Below are positions 1 through 5,123 of a stretch of 8,067 bases of DNA, in pieces (position 1 is the stretch's first letter; every line of letters begins with the position of its first letter). A program made the translations under genes and the position numbers. The stretch spans positions 1 through 8,067 of the forward strand of contig DATDDN010000157.1 in assembly GCA_036523795.1 (NCBI GenBank), written 5' to 3'. The DNA comes from 39-52-133 sp036523795 (GTDB taxonomy: Bacteria; Pseudomonadota; Gammaproteobacteria; Burkholderiales; Gallionellaceae). Under the pieces are notes generated by a model. That model was not told the DNA's origin. It did not search any database and saw only the letters and a list, made by a program, of their open reading frames with translations.

Positions 1-33
1 GGCCGTGGTGGATGCCAGGATTGCGTGTGCCAT
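1..33 (-). CDS. 5' end of an unidentified gene, cut by the left window edge
   Basis: Only the first 11 codons are present, reading MAHAILASTTA. The ATG at 31-33 is preceded by a good Shine-Dalgarno match (AGAGG, plus-strand 39-43) with a 5-nt spacer. A sigma70-like promoter and an operator-like palindrome lie just upstream, so the start looks genuine even though no function can be read from so few residues. The gene lies downstream of mtfA on the same strand but seems to have its own promoter. Confidence 0.55.
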   Translation of the reverse strand, partial: MAHAILASTTA

Positions 34-37
34 GATT

Positions 38-43
38 ACCTCT
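38..43 (-). promoter_or_regulatory. Ribosome binding site of the left-edge gene
   Basis: The minus strand reads AGAGGT here, with the AGAGG core 5 nt before the ATG at 33. This site decides the start of the truncated gene. Confidence 0.55.
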
Positions 44-64
44 TGGTACTATTAATGGTGCCAA
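43..64. promoter_or_regulatory. Operator-like imperfect palindrome over the predicted transcription start
   Basis: The left half TTGGTACTATT (43-53) and the reverse complement of the right half (54-64), TTGGCACCATT, agree at 9 of 11 positions, giving a 22-bp dyad centred at 53.5. It begins at the -10 box, covers the predicted start near 57 and ends at the Shine-Dalgarno. A dimeric repressor commonly binds at such a position. I cannot assign a regulator family. A transcript of the minus strand would form only a weak hairpin with two C-A mismatches, so a DNA operator is the better reading. Confidence 0.4.
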
Positions 65-92
65 CAATAGCACTCTGAACTGGTCTTGACAA
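64..92 (-). promoter_or_regulatory. Predicted sigma70 promoter of the left-edge gene
   Basis: On the minus strand a -35 box TTGTCA (plus 87-92, 5 of 6 matches to consensus) is followed after exactly 17 bp by a -10 box TATTGT (plus 64-69, 4 of 6 matches). Transcription would start near 57, leaving a leader of about 24 nt. A 9-bp odd palindrome, ATGATTCAT (92-100), abuts the -35 box. The stretch 34-111 is visibly richer in A+T than the coding DNA on either side. This is motif matching only. Confidence 0.45.
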
Positions 93-111
93 TGATTCAT
101 ACTGCCCCCCA

Positions 112-900
112 CTAGAGCCGCGCCAACGGGTCCTGCCGGTAAAAGCGCGCCAATAAGCCATACACCGGCGGGTAAGCCTGCTGCAACAGGTCCGGCGCCT
201 CAAAGAAATATTCGCTGAGCACGGCAAAGAACTCGGCCGGGCTCTCGGTGGCATACGGATCGATCACCGTGTCTTCGCCATCGTCCACGCGATGGCAGAG
301 GTCGTCATAGGCAGCCTTGAAATCTCGCGCCCATTCTTCCGGGGCTATGCCGGAATGCAGCGGCGGACGGCCGTTCGCGTCGCCATTCCTCATGTCCAGC
401 TTGTGTGCGAATTCGTGGATCACGACGTTGAAGCCCTCGCCCTGCCCGGAATGCTCGATGTCTTCCCAGGACAGCACCATCGGGCCGCCCTGCATCGCTT
501 CACCGCTGCGCACATGGCGCACTTCGTGCACGATGCCATCCTCGTCCATCTGCTCGCCGTCATATATAAACTCGCCCGGATAGACCACGATTTCGCGCCA
601 GCCTTCGTACCACTCGTAGCCGAGGTTCAACACCGGCAGCGCCGCGAAAACGGCGATGGCAGTGGCCATACCGTTGTCCACCTCGATGCCACCGGCGCCG
701 GAGAATGCCTTGTCGGCCAACAGGCGCACCGCCAGGTCGCGCAGCCGGTTGTGCTCGCCTGCATCCAGCCCGTCGAATAGCGGCAAATCCGTCACTGCCT
801 GCCAGGTCTCCTCGTGCAGAACATGTCCCCCTTTGCCGCCGCCGAACAGGCTGGACAGCAACACCAAGGGAGCTTGCTTCACATCAGTTCCGCGCATCAT
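112..900 (-). CDS. mtfA: MtfA-like zinc-dependent peptidase (M90 family)
   Basis: The product of about 262 aa resembles E. coli MtfA (265 aa), a soluble cytosolic zinc peptidase that binds the glucose repressor Mlc. The zinc-binding HEFAH is at residues 162-166 (H162, E163, H166). It is followed by HKLDMRNGD, and then by SPAEFFAVLSEYFF, where E223 matches the third zinc ligand of MtfA by position and context. The protein ends just after QDPLARL, so it lacks the roughly 20-residue tail of the E. coli protein. The start was placed at ATG 898-900 or the adjacent ATG 895-897, because AAGGGAG (905-911) lies 4 or 7 nt upstream. An in-frame ATG at 973-975 has no ribosome site and would add 25 residues not expected in the family. 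The gene follows mak on the same strand after an 81-bp gap. The family is secure; the physiological substrate is unknown. Confidence 0.9.
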   Translation of the reverse strand: MMRGTDVKQAPLVLLSSLFGGGKGGHVLHEETWQAVTDLPLFDGLDAGEHNRLRDLAVRLLADKAFSGAGGIEVDNGMATAIAVFAALPVLNLGYEWYEGWREIVVYPGEFIYDGEQMDEDGIVHEVRHVRSGEAMQGGPMVLSWEDIEHSGQGEGFNVVIHEFAHKLDMRNGDANGRPPLHSGIAPEEWARDFKAAYDDLCHRVDDGEDTVIDPYATESPAEFFAVLSEYFFEAPDLLQQAYPPVYGLLARFYRQDPLARL

Positions 901-904
901 CGGG

Positions 905-911
905 CTCCCTT
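905..911 (-). promoter_or_regulatory. Shine-Dalgarno that sets the mtfA start
   Basis: The minus strand reads AAGGGAG, 4 nt before the ATG ending at 900 and 7 nt before the tandem ATG ending at 897. Neither of the two longer in-frame starts (973-975 and 949-951) has a comparable site. Confidence 0.6.
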
Positions 912-981
912 CTTTAACATAGCGTCGTGAATCGTAGCGAGCGACTGACATTGGGGGAGTCAAAGCGGCAGGCATCGGCGG

Positions 982-1869
982 CTATAGCCAAGCCGCCCCT
1001 CTCACCCCGCTGGAATCGCCATGGCGGTGCTTCACCAGCCGGGTATCCACCCGGTCCGAAAACACCCATTGCCCCCATAGTCTGGGCACGTTGACATACA
1101 ACCGCTCGATATTGGACATCCCGCCGCCCAGCACGATGACGTCCGGGTCGAGGATGTTGATGACGTGCGCAAGCGAGCGCGCCAGCCGGTTCTCGTAGGT
1201 TCGCAGGCTGCGCTCGCAGGCGGCGTCACCCTGCCCAGCGCGCGTCACGATCTCCGCGGAGCTGAGCGCCATGCCGCTCTCGCGCTGGTGCAGCTGCATC
1301 ATGCCAGGACCAGACAGAAAGGTTTCGATGCAGCCGTGCTTGCCACAATAGCACGGCGGGCCGGGCAGTTCCTGCGCCTCAGGCCAGGGCAAGGGGTTAT
1401 GCCCCCACTCGCCGGCAATGCTGTTGGGGCCGGTGAGCACCTGGCCGTTGACCACGATGCCCGCGCCCACGCCGGTGCCGATGATCACGCCGAACACCAC
1501 CGGCGCACCCGCCGCCGCGCCATCGGTGGCCTCGGACAAGGCAAAGCAGTTGGCATCGTTGCTGATCTTGAGCGGACGCTGCAGCAGGGCTTCGAGATCC
1601 TGCAGGATGGGCTTGTCGTTCAGCGCCACCGAATTGGAGTTCTTGAGGCGGCCAGTTGCCCTGGAGATCGCGCCCGGCGTGCCGATGCCGACTGAACCGC
1701 GCCGCCCGAGCTCCGTTTCTGCATCGCGTACCAGGGTGGCGATGACCTGCAGTGTCTCGCCGTAATTCCCCTGGGGAGTAGGCATGCGCCGGCGCAGCAG
1801 CTCACGGCCCTGCTCGTCGAGCGCGATGATTTCTATTTTGGTACCGCCGAGGTCGATGCCCAATCTCAT
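982..1869 (-). CDS. mak: ROK-family sugar kinase, Mak-type fructokinase
   Basis: This 295-aa cytosolic kinase is expected to phosphorylate a hexose, most likely fructose, at C6 using ATP. It closely resembles E. coli Mak (302 aa). The N-terminal phosphate loop DLGGTK is at residues 6-11. The catalytic aspartate is D105 within SNDANC, and GTGVGAG at 131-137 belongs to the second ATP-binding segment. The sugar and zinc site is GEWGHN (E154, H157) with CYCGKHGC (C173, C175, C180), the ROK zinc signature. LGGGMSN (247-253) and the C-terminal HGDSSGVRGAAWL are typical of Mak. Its ATG overlaps the dtd stop (ATGA), and AGGTGG (1877-1882) lies 7 nt upstream, so translation is probably coupled to dtd. 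There is no N-terminal DNA-binding helix-turn-helix, so it is a kinase and not an Mlc/NagC-type repressor. Sugar specificity is inferred from resemblance. Confidence 0.92.
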   Translation of the reverse strand: MRLGIDLGGTKIEIIALDEQGRELLRRRMPTPQGNYGETLQVIATLVRDAETELGRRGSVGIGTPGAISRATGRLKNSNSVALNDKPILQDLEALLQRPLKISNDANCFALSEATDGAAAGAPVVFGVIIGTGVGAGIVVNGQVLTGPNSIAGEWGHNPLPWPEAQELPGPPCYCGKHGCIETFLSGPGMMQLHQRESGMALSSAEIVTRAGQGDAACERSLRTYENRLARSLAHVINILDPDVIVLGGGMSNIERLYVNVPRLWGQWVFSDRVDTRLVKHRHGDSSGVRGAAWL

Positions 1870-2312
1870 TGATTGCCCACCTGCAGCCAGAAAGTCACCG
1901 GGCCGTCGTTGACCAGGCCCACCTTCATGTCCGCGCCGAACACACCGGTCTCCACCCTGGGGTGGCGTTCACGCGCGCTGTGCACGAAGTGCGCAAACAG
2001 CGCAGCGCCCAGTTCTGGTGTGGCGGCCGACGAGAAGCTGGGGCGCGTGCCCTTGCGGGTGTCTGCGGCCAGCGTGAATTGCGGCACCAGCAGCAGCTCG
2101 CCGCCGATGTCGCTGAGCGACAGGTTCATCCTGCCTTCGGCGTCGGGAAATACGCGATACGAGAGGATGCGTTCCAGCAGTCTCTGTGCGCAACTTTCGT
2201 TGTCCTGCTTCTCGACACCTGCCAGCACCAGCAGGCCGCGCCCGATCTGCCCCACCGTGTTGCCCTCCACCCTCACGCTGGCCTCGCTGACGCGCTGTAT
2301 CAATCCAATCAT
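1866..2312 (-). CDS. dtd: D-aminoacyl-tRNA deacylase
   Basis: Dtd hydrolyses D-amino acids (and glycine mischarged on tRNA-Ala) off tRNA, which keeps them out of translation. It works as a cytosolic homodimer. The product of 148 aa matches E. coli Dtd (145 aa) nearly end to end, beginning MIGLIQRVSEASV. The two active-site motifs are QFTLAAD at 78-84 and NDGPVT at 135-140, with the Gly137-cisPro138 pair that rejects L-amino acids. The residue before QFTL is Pro77, where E. coli has Ser. The start at 2310-2312 was chosen by alignment; an in-frame ATG at 2334-2336 would add eight residues and has no better ribosome site. Neither start has a strong Shine-Dalgarno. It is the first gene of the dtd-mak-mtfA run. 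Confidence 0.95.
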   Translation of the reverse strand: MIGLIQRVSEASVRVEGNTVGQIGRGLLVLAGVEKQDNESCAQRLLERILSYRVFPDAEGRMNLSLSDIGGELLLVPQFTLAADTRKGTRPSFSSAATPELGAALFAHFVHSARERHPRVETGVFGADMKVGLVNDGPVTFWLQVGNQ

Positions 2313-2347
2313 GTTGTCATATGGTCCGTATTGCATTCATCTGCAGG

Positions 2348-2353
2348 ATTTTA
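2348..2353 (-). promoter_or_regulatory. Possible -10 box for the dtd operon
   Basis: The minus strand reads TAAAAT (5 of 6 to consensus) about 35 bp before the dtd start. No convincing -35 box lies 16-19 bp upstream, so the promoter is weak, activator-dependent or elsewhere in the divergent region. Confidence 0.25.
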
Positions 2354-2411
2354 CCCTAGCTGCCGGCAGGGCTTGCATGTGCCGGGGCATCCACTATTTC
2401 CGCGGCGCGGG

Positions 2412-2417
2412 TATAAT
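2412..2417 (+). promoter_or_regulatory. -10 box of the aminotransferase promoter
   Basis: A perfect TATAAT lies 31 bp before the GTG start, predicting transcription from about 2424 and a leader of about 25 nt. The -35 region at the usual distance (around 2389-2394) is poor, so the promoter may need an activator. Only the -10 element is well supported. Confidence 0.5.
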
Positions 2418-2437
2418 TCGCACCAAATTCAAAACCC

Positions 2438-2442
2438 AAGGA
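2438..2442 (+). promoter_or_regulatory. Ribosome binding site that sets a GTG start
   Basis: AAGGA stands 6 nt before GTG 2449-2451. The open frame runs much further upstream, back through dtd, but this site and family alignment put the start at the GTG. Confidence 0.65.
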
Positions 2443-2448
2443 TTTATC

Positions 2449-3642
2449 GTGACTCTTTCGAAACGCGTACAAGCCATCAAGCCCTCTCCCACCCTTGCCG
2501 TTGCAGCGCGTGCAGCGAAGCTGAAGGCGGAAGGCAAGGACATCATTGGCCTGGGCACCGGCGAACCCGATTTCGACACGCCACAGCACATCAAGGACGC
2601 AGCCATCGCCGCGATCAACAAGGGCTTCACCAAATATACCGCAGTGGGTGGCACCCCTACGCTGAAACAGGCGATCATCGCCAAGTTCAAGCGCGACAAC
2701 GGCCTGGATTACACCGCCAAGCAGATCCTGGTTTCCTGCGGCGGCAAGCAGAGCTTCTTCAATCTGGTACTCGCCACCATCAACCCCGGCGACGAGGTGA
2801 TCATCACCGCGCCGTACTGGGTGTCCTATCCCGACATCGTGATCATTGCCGAGGGCAAGCCGGTGATCGTGCAGGCCGACATCGCGCAGGGCTTCAAGCT
2901 GACGCCGGCGCAACTGGAAGCCGCGATCACACCCAGGACACGCATGATCGTCATCAACAGCCCGAGCAACCCGTCCGGTGCGATGTACACCATGGCTGAC
3001 CTGAAGGGGCTGGGCGAGGTGCTGCGCAAGCATCCGAACATCCTGATCGCGACCGATGACATGTACGAGCACATCCAGCTTGGCGACGACAAATTCGTCA
3101 ACATTCTGGATGCCTGCCCTGACCTGTATCCGCGTACCATGGTACTGAATGGCGTGTCCAAGGCCTATGCCATGACCGGCTGGCGCATCGGCTATGCAGC
3201 GGGCCCGGAGCACATCATCACCGCGATGGAGAACGTGCAGTCGCAGAGCACGTCCAATCCTACTTCGATCTCGCAGGTCGCCGCAGAGGTGGCGCTGAAT
3301 GGCGACCAGAACTGCCTGGCCCCGATGATCAAGGCATTCCGCGAGCGCCATGAGTTCGTAGTCAACGCCTTCAACAAGATTCCGGGATTGAAGTGCATCA
3401 AGGCGGGCGGCGCGTTCTACGCCTTCCCCGATGCGCGCGAGGCGATCGCCCGCCTGCACCAGCAGGGCAAGATCAAGGAGACCACCGACATCGCGTTGTC
3501 CGAGTATCTGCTGGCGGAAGCCGGCGTGGCGGTGGTGCCGGGCTCGGCCTTCGGCTCCGAGGGTTACTTCCGCATCTCCTTCGCCACCTCGATGAGCAAT
3601 CTGGAACAGGCGCTGGCGCGCATCAGCAAGGCGCTTGCCTGA
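2449..3642 (+). CDS. PLP-dependent class I aminotransferase, Ib-type aspartate aminotransferase
   Basis: This 397-aa cytosolic enzyme exchanges amino groups between aspartate and 2-oxoglutarate. Some Ib members also aminate prephenate, which cannot be judged here. The N-terminus SKRVQAIKPSPTLAV and GTGEPDFDTP are typical of the Thermus-like Ib group. The cofactor site is complete. N174 lies in NSPSNPSG, and D203 and Y206 lie in TDDMYEH. The Schiff-base lysine is K238 in SKAYAMTGWRIGY. R375 in FRISFATS binds the substrate alpha-carboxylate. The start is GTG, chosen because AAGGA lies 6 nt upstream and the alignment begins there. It is transcribed alone, divergent from dtd, from a TATAAT box, and ends 27 bp before a strong terminator. 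Enzyme class is secure; the preferred substrate is an inference. Confidence 0.93.
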   Translation: MTLSKRVQAIKPSPTLAVAARAAKLKAEGKDIIGLGTGEPDFDTPQHIKDAAIAAINKGFTKYTAVGGTPTLKQAIIAKFKRDNGLDYTAKQILVSCGGKQSFFNLVLATINPGDEVIITAPYWVSYPDIVIIAEGKPVIVQADIAQGFKLTPAQLEAAITPRTRMIVINSPSNPSGAMYTMADLKGLGEVLRKHPNILIATDDMYEHIQLGDDKFVNILDACPDLYPRTMVLNGVSKAYAMTGWRIGYAAGPEHIITAMENVQSQSTSNPTSISQVAAEVALNGDQNCLAPMIKAFRERHEFVVNAFNKIPGLKCIKAGGAFYAFPDAREAIARLHQQGKIKETTDIALSEYLLAEAGVAVVPGSAFGSEGYFRISFATSMSNLEQALARISKALA

Positions 3643-3669
3643 CAGGGCGAGTTCAAAGCGCCTTCCAGC

Positions 3670-3697
3670 AAAAAGGCCGTGCATGCACGGCCTTTTT
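3670..3697. terminator. Bidirectional intrinsic terminator between convergent genes
   Basis: This 28-bp stretch is perfectly self-complementary around 3683.5. It consists of AAAAA, then GGCCGTG, a CATG loop, CACGGCC and TTTTT. Read rightward, the GC stem ends in six T residues and terminates the aminotransferase transcript. Read leftward, it has the same form and terminates the metallo-beta-lactamase gene, whose stop codon (3698-3700) abuts the palindrome. Confidence 0.92.
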
Positions 3698-5053
3698 TCA
3701 TTGCAGCGGCACAATCTCCATATAGTCTGGCACCTGTGTCGGCCAGTGCAGGGTTTCTTCCACGTGCCTGGCCATGGCATGGGCGGCCTCGAACTCGCCG
3801 TGTGTAACAAACACCTTGCGTGGGGCCTGCCTGAACTGCTTCAGCCAATCCAGTGTCTCGGCGTAATCCGCATGGGCAGAGAGGCTGTCCATGACCACGA
3901 TTTCGGCCTGCACGGGCACTTCCTCGCCATGGATGCGGATGCTCCTGGCGCCTCCCACCATGGCCGCACCGCGCGTTCCTTCGGCCTGGAAGCCGGCGAA
4001 CACGATGGTATTGCGCGGGTCGGGAGCAAATGCCTTGAGGTGGTGCACCACCCTGCCCCCGGTCGCCATGCCGCTGCCCGCAATGATCACCATCGGCCCC
4101 CGGCGATGGTTCAGCGCCTTGGATTCCTCGGCGCTCTCCACCACCTTGGCCACGCTGCAGGCTGCCTCGCACTGCTCCAGTGTCAGGCGCAGTTCGCGGT
4201 GGTGCTGGTAGAACACACGCGTGGCGTCCACCGCCATGGGGCTGTTGAGATACACAGGCACATCCGGGATGGCCTTGGCATCCATCAGCTGGCGAATGAA
4301 ATGCAGCAGCATCTGCGAGCGCCCCACGGCGAATGCGGGAATCACCACCACTCCGCCGCGTGCCGCCGTGCGGCGGATGACCTCGCCCAGCACCTGCTGG
4401 GCCGCTTCCTCGGCGTGGCGGCGATTGCCGTAGGTCGACTCCAGCACCAGATAATCCGCTCCTTCCGGCACCTTGGGCGGCTTCATGATTGGATCGTGGG
4501 GGCGTCCCAGGTCACCGGAGAACGCAAGACACGTCTGTGAATCGCGCAGCTCTACGCTGGCCGCGCCCGGGATATGGCCCGAGGGCAACAGGCGCATGTT
4601 GATGCCGCCGATCCGAATGTCCTGGTAGAAGTCGAGCGGCACCAGGTAGTGCAGTGCGCGTTCTGCATCCTCCTGGGTGTACAGCGGCAACGCCGGCTTG
4701 TGCTTGGAGAAATCGTGCTGGTTGGCGTACTCGGCCTGCTCTTCCTGCAGGCGGCCGGCGTCAGGCAGCACGATGGCGCAGAGCTCGCGTGTGGCGCCGC
4801 TGCAATAGATCCTGCCGCGATAGCCCTGCTTCACCAGCAAGGGCAGGTAGCCGCAATGGTCGATATGGGCATGAGTGAGGATGACGGCGCTCAGGGTGGA
4901 CAGATCGACCGGCAGGCGGTCCCAGTTGCGCAGGCGCAGCTCCTTCAGGCCCTGGAACAGCCCGCAGTCAACCAGAACGCGGGTGTCGCCGCTGGTGACG
5001 AGGTATTTCGATCCGGTGACTGTCCCGGTGGCCCCCAGAAAGCAGATGTCCAT
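3698..5053 (-). CDS. Beta-CASP metallo-beta-lactamase RNase (YSH1/CPSF73-like)
   Basis: This 451-aa protein belongs to the family of RNA-processing nucleases related to CPSF73 and bacterial TTHA0252. It should be cytosolic, with two zinc ions. Metal-binding motifs are HAHIDH at 61-66, SGH (H160) and SGDLG (D181). The beta-CASP insert follows, with motif A at E205 (ESTYG), motif B at H394 (SAHAD) and motif C at H418 (THGE). GSGMATGG at 326-333 is also typical. The start MDICFLGATGT was chosen because the fold begins there; the in-frame ATG at 5108-5110 adds 19 residues without family support. No clear Shine-Dalgarno precedes ATG 5051-5053. It follows the AsmA-like gene by 70 bp on the same strand, so co-transcription is possible. 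All catalytic residues are present; the RNA target is unknown. Confidence 0.93.
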   Translation of the reverse strand: MDICFLGATGTVTGSKYLVTSGDTRVLVDCGLFQGLKELRLRNWDRLPVDLSTLSAVILTHAHIDHCGYLPLLVKQGYRGRIYCSGATRELCAIVLPDAGRLQEEQAEYANQHDFSKHKPALPLYTQEDAERALHYLVPLDFYQDIRIGGINMRLLPSGHIPGAASVELRDSQTCLAFSGDLGRPHDPIMKPPKVPEGADYLVLESTYGNRRHAEEAAQQVLGEVIRRTAARGGVVVIPAFAVGRSQMLLHFIRQLMDAKAIPDVPVYLNSPMAVDATRVFYQHHRELRLTLEQCEAACSVAKVVESAEESKALNHRRGPMVIIAGSGMATGGRVVHHLKAFAPDPRNTIVFAGFQAEGTRGAAMVGGARSIRIHGEEVPVQAEIVVMDSLSAHADYAETLDWLKQFRQAPRKVFVTHGEFEAAHAMARHVEETLHWPTQVPDYMEIVPLQ

Positions 5054-5084
5054 TGTGTGAATGTATAGCCGATCTCGAATGGCC

Positions 5085-5108
5085 GCCCGCCAGGCTCCTG
5101 CAGCGGGC
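5085..5108 (-). other. GC-rich hairpin between the AsmA-like and RNase genes
   Basis: Within the 70-bp gap 5054-5123, GCCCGC (5085-5090) pairs with GCGGGC (5103-5108), with a further CAG/CTG pairing inside the loop. No T-run follows on the minus strand, so it is not a standard terminator. It could slow transcription, protect an mRNA end, or mean nothing in DNA this rich in G+C. Confidence 0.3.
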
Positions 5109-5123
5109 ACGCCGCGATGCTGT

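Noticed and set aside
86..114. TTGACA on the plus strand as a promoter -35 box
   Set aside because: No -10 box follows at 16-18 bp and there is no plus-strand gene downstream. The same bases serve better as the minus-strand TTGTCA box.
901..975. Longer N-terminus for MtfA starting at 973-975
   Set aside because: No ribosome site precedes this ATG or the one at 949-951, while AAGGGAG stands before the tandem ATGs at 895-900.
982..1869. The ROK protein as an Mlc/NagC-type repressor
   Set aside because: It begins directly with the DLGGTK phosphate loop at residue 6 and has no N-terminal helix-turn-helix domain. The catalytic aspartate is present, so it is a kinase.
1873..2448. 192-codon N-terminal extension of the aminotransferase frame
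   Set aside because: The extension is antisense to dtd and has no family match. The GTG at 2449 has a proper ribosome site and begins exactly where the family alignment begins.
1869..2999. Plus-strand 376-codon frame across dtd and the aminotransferase start
   Set aside because: It spans two well-supported genes in another frame and resembles nothing.
2356..3810. Minus-strand 484-codon frame opposite the aminotransferase
   Set aside because: It overlaps a fully conserved aminotransferase, crosses the terminator at 3670-3697 and has no family resemblance. It is a shadow caused by GC-rich third positions.
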